In this document: piece by piece, positions 32,555 through 41,504 of the stretch
Layout of the letters: each line of letters opens with the position of its first letter
Numbering within the stretch: the stretch's first letter is position 1
Assembly (NCBI RefSeq): GCF_009296025.1
Contig: NZ_CP045178.1
Location: forward strand, 4,836,001 to 4,900,000
Direction of reading: 5' to 3'
Length of the DNA: 64,000 nucleotides
From: Streptomyces tsukubensis
GTDB taxonomy: Bacteria > Actinomycetota > Actinomycetes > Streptomycetales > Streptomycetaceae
The notes under the pieces: model-generated
Databases searched by the model: none
What the model was told of the DNA's origin: nothing
What the model saw: the letters and a program-made list of their open reading frames with translations, nothing else
Made by a program: the position numbers and the translations under genes

Positions 32555-32564
32555 GATCGTCCGG

Positions 32565-32592
32565 GGGCCGGCGGCGATGACGCCGTCGGCCC
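32565..32592 (+). terminator. Hairpin terminator after the T7SS-associated gene
   Basis: A 12-bp stem (GGGCCGGCGGCG with CGCCGTCGGCCC, one G-T pair) closes an ATGA loop 10 bp after the stop codon. There is no U-tract, as is usual in Streptomyces. Confidence 0.7.
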
Positions 32593-32937
32593 GGCGACGG
32601 CGACATGAGATCTTCCGTACGGGCGTGAACCTTTCCCGCCCCACGCGCATCACACCCGTCAGGGTGCGGTTTCGCTGAAGCTCTCCGAACGTCGGCCGTG
32701 TCGCCGCCGCTTCACGGGAACGACGGCAGACACCCCCGCTCCTTGGTTCCACCGCCGCAACATGGCTCTCTACACCACCAAGAACACCGCCAGGAACACG
32801 GAATGTCAGGACATGTCGACTCCATCAGGTGACAACGGTATGTGGCAGAACCCGAGTTGCCCTGTGACCCCGGCCGACAGGACCGGGGCGGCAGAGCCGA
32901 TGCCCCACGGGTCGGCTCCCGACCGAGGGGAAGAGGC
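32593..32937. other. Intergenic region, probable promoter of the ART-like gene
   Basis: No supported gene lies in these 345 bp between the terminator and the chosen start at 32938. An in-frame GTG at 32842 exists but lacks a ribosome site and would add a compositionally odd N-terminus. The stretch around 32770-32840 is somewhat AT-richer than its surroundings and may hold the promoter; no confident -35/-10 pair was identified. Confidence 0.4.
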
Positions 32938-35900
32938 GTGAGCCGTTCCGACAGCGGCAGGGCCAGGTGGTTCGGCAGAAAGGGAAGCCGGACGGCCGCG
33001 GCCGACCCCGTCACCACCCCCGCCGCACCGTCGGCCGCCCTGCCCGCCGGTGGGCTCCGCCCCGGAAGCGAGGACATCGAGGAGTACGTCACCGGCGGGG
33101 GCCCCGAGCCGCTGCTGGTGGAGGAGTACGACGGCATCAGGTTGCTGCGTACCCCCTCCGACGAGGCGCTCAGCAACTCCGACGTACTCGACCTGGTCCG
33201 GAGTTTCGCCGCGGAAGAGGACACCGTCACGGTGGTGGCCGGGGTCGACGCGCCGCAATCGGCCGACCTGTGGCCACGGCTCGGAGGGCTGCTCGACGAC
33301 GCGCGGCAGGACGGCGTCAGCACGGTCCGGCTCGTCATGGACGCGGCGGGCGACGACAGGCCCGGCGCGCCCGCGCTGGCCCGCAGGATCGCCGACGCCT
33401 GGAAGCTGGAGGTCATCGCCCCGGACGGGACCGCACTGGTGGTGCCGGGTGGTGGACTGTTCGTCTTCGCCCGGCGCCCGGAGAACGGAGCGCGCGCGGC
33501 CGGGGACACGTTCGCTCCACGTGGGGGCTGGTGGCGGTTCCCGCCGGACGCGGAGCGGGAGTGGGCCGGTGTCCGGCAGCCGACCCCGAGCTGGCAGTCG
33601 GCCCTCGACCGCCTGCCGGCCCGGATGGCGGGCGGCTGCGTGATCGAGCAGATCCCTGCCGGGGTACTGGCCAGGTCAAGGGACTCGGCCCCGCCCCGCC
33701 CCGGCGACCTGTGCTACGCCGTACCCGCCGACCCCAGGGGCCCCACCGTGCTCGTCGGCGTCCCGCAGGGCGAGGACGTCACGGCGAGCGACATCGTGGA
33801 GGTGCTCAGCGCCCTGCCGGAAACGGTACGGGAGCAGGTCAGGCTCGCCCCCGGCAGCACCCGCGACATCCTGCGCGTCGGCCAGTCGGTCTCGGACACG
33901 CTGGGGAGCGAGGTCGTGGTGTACACCGGTATGCCGCTGCTGTCCCCCGGCACGGAGACCCGGCCGAGCAAGGTGCGCGCGGTACTGGTCGGCGCCGACG
34001 GCGAGCCCCGCTGGGAGGCGTACGTGGGCGCGGTGATGTGCCTGCCCACCAAGGTGGGCGAACCGGCGCGCGCCCCGCAGCCGCTGCGCTGGAGCCTGCC
34101 TGTCGCCGCGCCGCGCAAGTCGGGCGGAGCACCGCCGGAACAAGGCCTCTTCCCCCTCTCCCGCCAGTGGCAGGCCAGCGTGACCCGGGCGGGGCTGTGG
34201 ATCACCGACGTGTCGGACGGACGGCCCCCCACGGCGGTCAGACAGGTGGACCCGGAGGGCCCGGCGATCGAGGTGGGCCGGCCTGGCCAGTCCCTGGAGC
34301 CGTCGCTCTACCCCGCACTCGGCAAACTCCTTGGCGGCCTCGGTACCGAGGTCCGCGGCAAGGCCCGGCTGTTGGTGCACGGTACGAGTACGGACGGCGG
34401 GCGCGAGTTGCGTCGCATCGCCGCGGAACACGGCCTGCGGGCCATCCGCTTCAGCACCTCGCTCGCCGCGCGGCAGGCCGCAGCGGCGGGTGGCTCGGCC
34501 CACTCCTCAATCCCCGGCCCGACAGCTGCCGGGCCGGGTCCGGGCGTCCCCGCTGCTCCGGCTCGCGGCCGGTCGGGCGGCACTGCCGCGCGCCCGGTGG
34601 AAGGGGACAACGGATCACCGGCGCCGACCGTGTCACGTCCCACTCCTGCTGTTCCAACGGCGTCGACCCCGTCCACACCTCTCTCCGGCACCGGCTCCGG
34701 CACCGGCTCCGGCACCGGCACCGGGTCGGCCGGTGGGAACGCGGCGAACACGTCGAGCCCCGCGCGCACTTCGCACCCCCCGCACCCCGCGAACGCGCCG
34801 GGGGCGGCGGCCACAGGTACGTCCGGGGACCAGGAGGCCAGTCCTCCGGCCTTCCGCCGCCCCTCGGCCTCGTGGGATTCGGAGGGTCCCGGGACACCGG
34901 TCTCCGAACCCGACGCGATATCCCGGGCGTTGATGGGAGAGGCGGACCAGGACTCCTGGCGCGGCTCCGGCTTCGGCCCCACCCCCCTCCCTTCCGTGGT
35001 GCCGTCCGCCTTCCGGCCGATGGAACCCGCCGGCCCCGGGGAGCCGTTGAGGCCCACGGACCCCGCCGAGCCCATGAGGCCCGCGGAGCCTGCCGAGCCC
35101 ATGAGGCCTGCGGACTCTGCCGAGCGCTTGCGGCCTGTGGAGCCTGCCGAGCCGCTGAGGCCTGCGGACCCTGCCGAGCCCATGAGGCCCGCGGAGCCTG
35201 CCGAGCCGTTGAGGGCTGCGGACTCTGCCGAGCGCTTGCGGCCTGCGGACCCTGCCGAGCACGTCAGGCCCGCCAAGCCGCTCAAGCCCGCGGAGTTTGC
35301 CGAGCCCGCGGAGCTTGCCGAGCCCGCGGTGTTTCCGGTTCTTTCGCCGGCGGTTGAGCGGACGACGGAGCCTGAGGAGCCGCAGCTGCCCGCCGCGCGC
35401 CCCTCGGGCGCAGGTCCTTCGGACGGCGACCCGTTGGGCGCCAACCCTTCAGGCGCCAACCCTTCAGGCACCAACCCTCCAGGCACCGGCCCATCGAGCA
35501 CCGGCCCATCGAGCACCGATCTGTCGGACGGTGATCCGTCGGGTATCGATCTGTCGGGCGGCGATCCGTCGAGTATCGATCAGTCGGGCCGCGATCCGTC
35601 GAGTATCGATCAGTCGGGCCGCGATCCGTGGGGCACTGGTCCTTCGGGTGGACCGCTCACGCCGTGGTCTGTGCCGGGCGTGTCAGGGGCCGAGGCCCGG
35701 GGGCAGCGACCAGCGCGTACAGGGAGCGAGTCCACCGCGTCAGCGGATCGCGTGACCCCGCCGAACGCAACCACTCGGGGCCCGGCCGCCGCAGACTCGG
35801 CCGCCGCCGACTCGGCCACCCCGGGCGCGGTCACTCCTGACCTGGCCACTCCGGGTTCGGCTGCTCTCGACTCGGCCGCCGCCGACTCGGTCACTCCCGA

Positions 35901-37284
35901 CCCGGTCACCCCCGACCCGGTCACCCCCGACCCGGTCACCCCGGGCAAGGTCATTGCCGACCCGGCTGGTCCGGGCTCCGCCGCCCCCGCCCCGGTCCCA
36001 CCGCACCCGATCGTGCCGCCGCTCGGTGGGCGCTCCGGCGAGACACCCGACTCCGGAACCCTCCGCGCCCCATCCCCGGAGCCGGAGCACGAGCACGCAC
36101 CACCCCCCGACCCGGCCACCCGCCTCCACCTGCCCACGGAGCCCGAGGCACCCGAGGCACCCGAGGCACCCGAGGCACCCAAGGCCCCCAAGGCACCCGA
36201 GGCACCCAAGGCGCCCGAGGCCCCCGAGCCGCCCAAAGCACCCAAGGCCCCCGAGCCACCCACGACACCGGTAGCCGAGGCACCGGCTCCGTGCCCGGCC
36301 TCCCCTGTGTCCACCTCCACCTCGACCTCCATGTCGACCTCCACCTCCATGTCCGCGGAGTTCGCGGTACCGGAGCCGCCCGAGGCACCTCAGCGGCCGA
36401 AGGCCCCCGCGCCACCGACCTCCGCGCCCGTGCCCTCCGGCCCCCGGCCGCATGCCGTTTTCACCGCCGGGCCGTTGCCTCCCGTCCCGTTCCTGCCGGG
36501 GTACGCCAGCAGCCCCGCGGAGCGCACCGCGTTCCGAGGGCTGGCGGAGGTCGGGTGGGAGCAGCACGGTGCCGCCGTCATGCGGGCGCTCACCAGGATG
36601 CCCGCGTTGCGCGGGACCGAGCTTGAGGAGGCCCGTGCCGACCTGATCGCACTCCACATGTACTTGCACGCCACCGAAGGGCCGCTGAGCCACGCCGAGT
36701 TGAGCCGTTCCCTGCGGGACGGCGAGGAGGAGCTGCTGCCCTACGCGGCGTGCGTCACCTCCGCCCTGCGGCGGCTGCCCTCGTACCGGGGTCTCGCCTT
36801 CCGAGGCACCGACGAGGCGGACGTGGGTCTCGTGCCGGGCAACCTCCTGCGGGACGCCACTCCGGTCGGTGCGCTGCCTCTCGGGGCGGGCGCGCCGCGG
36901 CCGGGCGGCGCGCAGTACGCGATCTGGTCCGCGACCGGGCGCCGGGTACGTGAGCTGGCGACCGGGCCGGGGGCCTCGTCAGGAAGGGACGAGATCGTCT
37001 TCGCGCCGGGCTCGCTGCTCCGGGTGCTCGACGTGAGGGAGAGCGACGGTGCTCCCATGGTGCTGCTGCGCGAGGTGCCCACCTCCGCCGCCACCGCGAC
37101 CACAGGAACCGTGCCACAGAGTACGGAACTCGACGACCACGACCGGGCGGCGCTCGACCGGCTCGACCAGGCCCTGCGCCGCCACCCCCTCGCACCGGGT
37201 CCGTTCGGCTGGCCGGAGTTGTGCAGGGGGCCGCTGGGGCGGAGAGGGGACGCGGCAGGCGCCGTGCCCGGCTCCGTCCGATGA
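32938..37284 (+). CDS. Large Pro-rich T7SS-locus protein with C-terminal ADP-ribosyltransferase-like domain
   Basis: GTG at 32938 is preferred over an in-frame GTG at 32842 because GAGGGGAAGAGGC sits just before it; the product is 1,448 residues. Residues about 30-500 are a folded N-terminal region resembling bacterial T7SS-linked proteins, with patterns such as ARRIADAWKLEVIAPDGT and VVPGGGLFVFARR. Residues about 520-1170 are low-complexity repeats (AEPMRP, NPSGA, DPVTP, APEAPE, TSTSM). The C-terminal 230 residues look like an ADP-ribosyltransferase fold: a helical bundle, LPSYRGLAFRG for the Arg strand, AQYAIWSATGRRVREL, and DEIVFAPGSLLRVL where family members end with an ExE-type loop and strand. 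The ExE motif appears as RDE. No signal peptide is seen. It could be a second effector or a structural partner of the giant protein. Confidence 0.6.
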   Translation: MSRSDSGRARWFGRKGSRTAAADPVTTPAAPSAALPAGGLRPGSEDIEEYVTGGGPEPLLVEEYDGIRLLRTPSDEALSNSDVLDLVRSFAAEEDTVTVVAGVDAPQSADLWPRLGGLLDDARQDGVSTVRLVMDAAGDDRPGAPALARRIADAWKLEVIAPDGTALVVPGGGLFVFARRPENGARAAGDTFAPRGGWWRFPPDAEREWAGVRQPTPSWQSALDRLPARMAGGCVIEQIPAGVLARSRDSAPPRPGDLCYAVPADPRGPTVLVGVPQGEDVTASDIVEVLSALPETVREQVRLAPGSTRDILRVGQSVSDTLGSEVVVYTGMPLLSPGTETRPSKVRAVLVGADGEPRWEAYVGAVMCLPTKVGEPARAPQPLRWSLPVAAPRKSGGAPPEQGLFPLSRQWQASVTRAGLWITDVSDGRPPTAVRQVDPEGPAIEVGRPGQSLEPSLYPALGKLLGGLGTEVRGKARLLVHGTSTDGGRELRRIAAEHGLRAIRFSTSLAARQAAAAGGSAHSSIPGPTAAGPGPGVPAAPARGRSGGTAARPVEGDNGSPAPTVSRPTPAVPTASTPSTPLSGTGSGTGSGTGTGSAGGNAANTSSPARTSHPPHPANAPGAAATGTSGDQEASPPAFRRPSASWDSEGPGTPVSEPDAISRALMGEADQDSWRGSGFGPTPLPSVVPSAFRPMEPAGPGEPLRPTDPAEPMRPAEPAEPMRPADSAERLRPVEPAEPLRPADPAEPMRPAEPAEPLRAADSAERLRPADPAEHVRPAKPLKPAEFAEPAELAEPAVFPVLSPAVERTTEPEEPQLPAARPSGAGPSDGDPLGANPSGANPSGTNPPGTGPSSTGPSSTDLSDGDPSGIDLSGGDPSSIDQSGRDPSSIDQSGRDPWGTGPSGGPLTPWSVPGVSGAEARGQRPARTGSESTASADRVTPPNATTRGPAAADSAAADSATPGAVTPDLATPGSAALDSAAADSVTPDPVTPDPVTPDPVTPGKVIADPAGPGSAAPAPVPPHPIVPPLGGRSGETPDSGTLRAPSPEPEHEHAPPPDPATRLHLPTEPEAPEAPEAPEAPKAPKAPEAPKAPEAPEPPKAPKAPEPPTTPVAEAPAPCPASPVSTSTSTSMSTSTSMSAEFAVPEPPEAPQRPKAPAPPTSAPVPSGPRPHAVFTAGPLPPVPFLPGYASSPAERTAFRGLAEVGWEQHGAAVMRALTRMPALRGTELEEARADLIALHMYLHATEGPLSHAELSRSLRDGEEELLPYAACVTSALRRLPSYRGLAFRGTDEADVGLVPGNLLRDATPVGALPLGAGAPRPGGAQYAIWSATGRRVRELATGPGASSGRDEIVFAPGSLLRVLDVRESDGAPMVLLREVPTSAATATTGTVPQSTELDDHDRAALDRLDQALRRHPLAPGPFGWPELCRGPLGRRGDAAGAVPGSVR
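35053..35330 (+). repeat. Imperfect tandem repeat (P.EP.RPA) in Pro-rich region
   Basis: Around ten degenerate units of roughly 24-30 bp encode variants of PAEPMRPAEPAEP and PADSAERLRP. Further arrays follow at about 35430-35640, 35880-35945 and 36140-36260. Third-position GC is lower here than in the folded parts of the gene, as expected for recently expanded repeats. Confidence 0.75.
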
Positions 37285-38963
37285 CCGATCGACCCGAGAA
37301 TCCGAACGGAGACACGATGCCCAACAAGGAACCAACGGGCCAGGAGGGGCCAGTGGTACGGCGCGCCGTACCGCTGCCCGGCTCCGCGGGCCCGCCTGAC
37401 CCGGACGTGCTGCCGAAGCAGGGAGGCGCCCCGAACGGGTCGTCCCCCGCGACGACTTCGGGTGAGACGCCGGGACTGCCCACACCCCCGGCCTCCTTCG
37501 GCCCCACCTCGTCGGCAGGCTCGGAGGGACTGTCAGGTTCAGGCGCGTCAAGTAAGGAGAAGGAGGGCGAGGGCGGGGCCTCGGGCCCCGAGCCGGTGAA
37601 GGGCGCCGCGGGTTCCGTACCGGGCCCGGAGGCGGGCCCAGGAACCGACCCGGAGACGGCTCCCGACCCGGATCCCGACACGGACCCGGAGACGGACCCC
37701 ACATCGGACCCCACCGCGTCCGGCAAGGAGGGCGCGTCCGAGGCCACGACAGTGGTCACGCCCACGTCCCTGCCCACGCCCATGCCCAAGTCGGGCTCCG
37801 CGTTGACCCCCGCGGCTCAGTCGTCCGCGCCCGCGGTGAAGAACTCCTTGGCGCAGTCGGCGAAGGCGTCGACGTCGTCGGCCCACACGGCGGAGCCCAC
37901 CGTTTCCCCCACCGCCTCCGCGCACGGGGGCCCCGGTGCGGGCGCGGCGGGTGCCACGGCGACGGCGTCCGCGTCCGGCGGCAACCCGCCTGAGGCGTCC
38001 ACCGCCGCCGGCGCCGACGGGACACCCCCTTCAGGGCGTCCCACCAAGGCGCTGCGCGCGGCCGCGGCCATCGCGGGCGCGCTGCTGATAGCCGTGCCGC
38101 TCCTGGTTCTCGGCTCCGGTGACGACGACGACAAGAAGAAGACCGAGGCCGCGGCTGCCGGGATGACCATCCCGAAGGGCGACGAGGTGGCGGCCGAAGG
38201 CTCGTACAAGGGCAAGTCGCCCTCGCCCTCGGCCTCGGCGAAGAAGGACGAGGACGCCAAGGGCGCGAAGGACGCCAAGGGCGAGAAGGACGAGGACTCC
38301 AAGGACGCCGGGACGGAGCCCGACGAGAGCGCGAAGGGCTCTGACGCCAAGGCGAACGGCGGTTCCGGCGCCGCCAAGGAGCAGTCCTCGAAGGATGAGG
38401 ACAAGAAGGAGCCTGAGACCAAGACCAAGACCAAGACCAAGGCCAAGACCAACACGGTGGCGCGACTCACCACCGGGGTCGGCTCCACGTGGGCCGCGAG
38501 GAAGCAGATCCGCAATGTCATGACCGGCATGTGCGCGGACGTTCCTGGCTACGGCAAGGGGAAAATCGAAGGACAGGTCCACCAGTTCCCGTGTGCCGAT
38601 CCCCGCAGCTCGGACAACCAGACGTGGGACATCGTGCGGAAGCACAAGGGCAAGGCCCCCAACGGCAGCGACCTCTTCGTGATCCGCAACAGCACGGACG
38701 GCCTCTGCATGGACCTGCCGGGGAGCGGCGGTGTGCCCGGCGCGACGGGGATCCAGGAGTACACCTGCGACGGCGGCCTCGACGACAACCAGCTCTTCTG
38801 GCTGGACGGCAAGGGCGGCGGCAAGTGGTGGATCCGTAACTACGCGTCCGACAACATGTGCCTCGACGTCTGGGGCAAGACCTTCGGCTCCGGCGGGTCC
38901 GCCGCGCGGCTCGGCCTGGCGAACTGCTACCCGAAGGACGACCACATGTGGCGGTTCACCTGA
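37281..38963 (+). CDS. Membrane-anchored protein with C-terminal ricin-type beta-trefoil lectin domain
   Basis: The ATG overlaps the preceding stop (ATGA), giving 560 residues; a second ATG at 37317 with GGAG upstream is possible. Residues 1-255 are Pro/Ser/Thr-rich and disordered. A single membrane helix (about 257-282, with GALLIAVPLLVLG) is followed by an acidic and then Lys-rich stalk. Residues about 410-560 form three trefoil repeats with Cys pairs and QxW-like ends (NQTW, NQLFW, HMWRF), as in CBM13/ricin B lectins. The order predicts a cytoplasmic N-terminus and an extracellular sugar-binding head. Coupling to the ART-like gene suggests it acts with that product at the cell surface, perhaps in anchoring or recognition; that part is inference. 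Confidence 0.75.
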   Translation: MTDRPENPNGDTMPNKEPTGQEGPVVRRAVPLPGSAGPPDPDVLPKQGGAPNGSSPATTSGETPGLPTPPASFGPTSSAGSEGLSGSGASSKEKEGEGGASGPEPVKGAAGSVPGPEAGPGTDPETAPDPDPDTDPETDPTSDPTASGKEGASEATTVVTPTSLPTPMPKSGSALTPAAQSSAPAVKNSLAQSAKASTSSAHTAEPTVSPTASAHGGPGAGAAGATATASASGGNPPEASTAAGADGTPPSGRPTKALRAAAAIAGALLIAVPLLVLGSGDDDDKKKTEAAAAGMTIPKGDEVAAEGSYKGKSPSPSASAKKDEDAKGAKDAKGEKDEDSKDAGTEPDESAKGSDAKANGGSGAAKEQSSKDEDKKEPETKTKTKTKAKTNTVARLTTGVGSTWAARKQIRNVMTGMCADVPGYGKGKIEGQVHQFPCADPRSSDNQTWDIVRKHKGKAPNGSDLFVIRNSTDGLCMDLPGSGGVPGATGIQEYTCDGGLDDNQLFWLDGKGGGKWWIRNYASDNMCLDVWGKTFGSGGSAARLGLANCYPKDDHMWRFT

Positions 38964-38968
38964 GACCT

Positions 38969-38999
38969 CGCCGGGTGACCACCAGGTGGTCACCCGGCG
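38969..38999 (+). terminator. Hairpin terminator after the lectin gene
   Basis: GCCGGGTGACCA and TGGTCACCCGGC-type arms form a near-perfect palindrome of about 13-15 bp just after the stop, without a U-tract. It closes the T7SS-type operon. Confidence 0.75.
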
Positions 39000-39038
39000 C
39001 CCAACAGGTGTTCACCGGTGGACTCCTCCGAGGGCTCT

Positions 39039-39108
39039 GACCCACCTGGTCCGAGCCACCTCGTGTGAGCCACCTCGTGCGAGCGACCTCGTGCGACCCG
39101 CTTCGTTG
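39039..39108. repeat. 14-bp tandem repeat, four to five copies
   Basis: Units of the form GAGCCACCTCGTGC repeat head to tail every 14 bp, with the outer two copies degenerate. It lies 40 bp after the hairpin terminator. Confidence 0.8.
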
Positions 39109-39294
39109 GACGGGCCGGCCCCTGTCGGAACTGAACCGGCCTGACCGCCGGTCCGACCGCCGACGCGACCGACAGCACCACCCAGGCCCCGCGGGCCATC
39201 GGGCACCGTCCCGTCACCCGCGGGGCTTTCCCATGCCCGGCGACTGCCGCTGTCAACTCCCCGCACAGTCAACAGAGTTGGTCAGTGGTCACTA

Positions 39295-39382
39295 CCAACA
39301 CCACCCGACAGCGCGGCCAACACCACCCGACAGTACGGCCAACACCACCCGACCGCGCCGCCAACGGCACGCGACGGCACCG
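39295..39382. repeat. 22-bp tandem repeat, three copies plus a degenerate fourth
   Basis: CCAACACCACCCGACAG-type units start at 39295, 39317 and 39339, and a degraded unit starts at 39361. No spacers separate them, so it is not a CRISPR array. Function unknown. Confidence 0.85.
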
Positions 39383-39773
39383 GCCCGACAGTGCCACGGC
39401 ACCGGGCCGCCCCACCCGCCGTTCCGGATCGGCCCCCGGTTTTTTCCCGGCCCCAACTCCCCCCGACATATGCCCCCGGGTGCTGTCCGGCCATGGCCCG
39501 TTCTCGCCGTTGTCCTGAACGGGCCCCTACCCCCCGATCAGGGGAGTCGTCCGGTTTTCCGCCTCCGGGGCCCGGCCGGAACCCGTCGCTCGCGCTACGC
39601 ATGCCCGAGCCGTAAAAGCTTCCGTTGAGGGCGGCACATACAGGACGTGGGCACTGTGTGCCACCGGCGTCTTCTTCCACCGGACGGGCCTCGATCGGCA
39701 GTCTCGTATGCGACCACCGTGGATCGTCTCGACCACCGTGTACCCACTCCGTCGAAATCCATCGGGAGAGACA

Positions 39774-40673
39774 ATGGACATCCGGCAACTCCGGACCTTT
39801 CACCGTGTAGCCGCGCTGGGGAGTTTCACCCGGGCAGCGGCCGAGCTGAACTATGCGCAGTCGAGCGTGACCGCGCAGATCAAGAGCCTTGAAGTCTCTC
39901 TGGGCAGCGAGCTGTTCGAGCGGGTGGCGGGGAAGGTCAAGCTCTCCCCCGCGGGCACGCGACTCCTGCCGTACGCGGGTCAGATGCTGACGCTCGCGGA
40001 CGAGGCACGCGGTGTGGCCTCGCCCGACGCGCAGCCCGAGGGTGTGCTCACCATCGGGACCATGGAGAGCATCACCTCCTACCGCATGCCGACCGTGCTG
40101 GAGTTCTTCCACCACCGCTACCCGCGTCTGCAACTCGCCCTGCGCCCCAGCCTCTGCGCGGAGACGCTGCACTCGCTGCGGCAGGGGGTCTTCGACGCGG
40201 GTTTCCTGATGGAGGCCGAGACACAGCACTCCGGTGTCCAGAGCGAGGTGCTCGGCGTGGAGCCGATGGCCCTGGTGGCGGCGCCGGGACACCGGCTGGC
40301 CAGCGAGGTCAAGGTGGCCACCGAGGATCTGCGCAGGGAGTCGGTACTGGCCCCGGAGGCGGGCTGCGCCTACCGCGAGCTGCTGGAGGCCGAACTCAAC
40401 GACGGCTCGGGCGAGCCTGTCCCGTTCCTGGAGTTCGGCAACATCGAGGCCATCAAACGCGGAGTCGGCGCGGGGCTCGGCATCAGCCTGCTGCCGAGGA
40501 TGGCTGTCGCGGCCGAGGTGGCCTCGGGGGCGCTCACGCAACTCGCCTGGGAGACGCCGTTCGTGCTGTACACCCAGCTCGCCTGGCGCAGGGGCTCACA
40601 GCTCTCGCGGGAGCGTCAGGTCTTCGTGGAGCAGGTCATCGACTTTCTGAGCCACGAGTACCGAGAGGGCTGA
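39774..40673 (+). CDS. LysR-family transcriptional regulator (cluster regulator 1)
   Basis: The 299-residue length is typical of LysR proteins. The N-terminal winged helix-turn-helix is clear: MDIRQLRTFHRVAALGSFT, then AAELNYAQSSVTAQIKSLE and LFERVAGKVKLSPAG. Residues about 90-295 form the two-lobed effector domain (GVLTIGTMESITSYRMP, ...GLGISLLPRMAVAAEV). ATG at 39774 is chosen because GGGAGAG precedes it and LysR homology begins exactly there; an in-frame ATG at 39708 would add 22 unrelated residues. It stands just before the glutamate mutase operon, whose upstream region contains a T-N11-A dyad. It is therefore the likely pathway-specific activator, sensing an intermediate or product. Confidence 0.9.
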   Translation: MDIRQLRTFHRVAALGSFTRAAAELNYAQSSVTAQIKSLEVSLGSELFERVAGKVKLSPAGTRLLPYAGQMLTLADEARGVASPDAQPEGVLTIGTMESITSYRMPTVLEFFHHRYPRLQLALRPSLCAETLHSLRQGVFDAGFLMEAETQHSGVQSEVLGVEPMALVAAPGHRLASEVKVATEDLRRESVLAPEAGCAYRELLEAELNDGSGEPVPFLEFGNIEAIKRGVGAGLGISLLPRMAVAAEVASGALTQLAWETPFVLYTQLAWRRGSQLSRERQVFVEQVIDFLSHEYREG

Positions 40674-41042
40674 ACCGGGGCCGGCGTGCAGCGTCCGGAC
40701 CGGCGGACGGTGCGTCGCGACTGAACGGGGGACCGGCGCACCTCGGCCGAGGCGGACCGGCGCACGACGTACCGCCGGGGCCGGGGCCAGTCCGGGGCCG
40801 GCGCACAACCGCACCGCCGTCGTACGGGCCGGGGGCTGTGCGCGGGGTCGATCCGAAGGTCTGTGCGGGGCCGAAGTGGGCACGTTCCATGAACAAAATT
40901 AATTCAGCGCATGAATGGATTGGCTTTATCGATCGGAAGACCCGATAACGCCCATCTGGAGCGCCGAACAACTTTCCTGGACTTCCCGCATGGAGCCGCA
41001 GAGACTTTTGGAGTCCCCGCTACACAGTAAGGAGACCCCCTC
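40674..41042 (+). promoter_or_regulatory. Promoter region of the mutase operon with LysR-type dyad
   Basis: This 369-bp gap is GC-rich until about 40880 and then abruptly AT-rich. ATTCAGCGCATGAAT at 40902-40916 is a perfect inverted repeat with T-N11-A geometry, the classic LysR box. A shorter dyad, TTCCATGAA, lies at 40885-40893. The segment CGCATGAAT resembles CGCATGAGT near 55301-55310, upstream of the isochorismatase-fold gene. The ribosome site AAGGAG precedes the ATG at 41043. LysR 1 or LysR 2 may bind here; which one cannot be told from sequence. Confidence 0.6.
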
Positions 41043-41504
41043 ATGCAACAGGTCATGCTCCCTGCGAAGAGGTTCGTCGTTTCGAGTGTCTCGTCCGACG
41101 CCCACATGTGGAATCTCGTTTTTCTGCAGCTCCTGCTGGAGGAGCAGGGTGCGGACGTCACCAACTTGGGTGCCTGTGTGCCCGACGATCTCATTATTGA
41201 AGAGTGCTTGCGTACGCAGCCGGACGCCCTGGTCATCAGCACCGTGAACGGCCACGGTCACCTCGACGGACTCCGGCTCATCCGACGCATCAGGAGTGTT
41301 CCGGAACTCGCGGACCTGCGCGTGGTTATCGGCGGAAAACTCGGGGTGCGAGGGGCGGACAACATTGTGTTCGCCGAGGAACTCTCGCTCAGCGGATATG
41401 ACGCAGTATTTGAGGCCCAAGGAGGCATGGACGGTTTCCAGGAATTCCTGGGAGCGCTCGACAGTGCTAGCCGGCCGGAACTCACTTCAGGGGTGGCCGC
41501 GTGA
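41043..41504 (+). CDS. Glutamate (methylaspartate) mutase small subunit, B12-binding
   Basis: This 153-residue protein is a stand-alone cobalamin-binding Rossmann-type domain, close to the 137 residues of clostridial GlmS. SSDAHMWN (D19, H21) is the DxHxxG cobalamin-ligand motif, with Asn at the usual Gly position. LVISTVNGHG and VVIGGKLGV match the other two cobalamin-tail contacts. It pairs with the large subunit, whose start overlaps this stop (GTGA). Together they should interconvert L-glutamate and (2S,3S)-3-methylaspartate using adenosylcobalamin. Stand-alone S/E subunit pairs of this kind supply 3-methylaspartate in several actinomycete antibiotic pathways, such as vicenistatin and friulimicin. 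Confidence 0.85.
   Translation: MQQVMLPAKRFVVSSVSSDAHMWNLVFLQLLLEEQGADVTNLGACVPDDLIIEECLRTQPDALVISTVNGHGHLDGLRLIRRIRSVPELADLRVVIGGKLGVRGADNIVFAEELSLSGYDAVFEAQGGMDGFQEFLGALDSASRPELTSGVAA

Larger units (their letters stand above)
39000..39773. other. Intergenic region with short tandem repeats
   Basis: No convincing gene was seen in these 774 bp. Two repeat arrays are listed separately. The segment 39640-39773 probably holds the promoter of the LysR gene; GGGAGAG lies 4-10 bp before its ATG. The region separates the T7SS-type operon from the amino-acid cluster. Confidence 0.6.

Noticed and set aside
37221..37280. Earlier start for the lectin gene
   Set aside because: The extra 20 residues lie inside the preceding gene and are Arg-rich shadow sequence; the ATGA overlap start at 37281 is the normal operon arrangement.
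39295..39382. Possible CRISPR array from regularly spaced repeats
   Set aside because: Units are head to tail with no unique spacers, and no cas gene is in the window.
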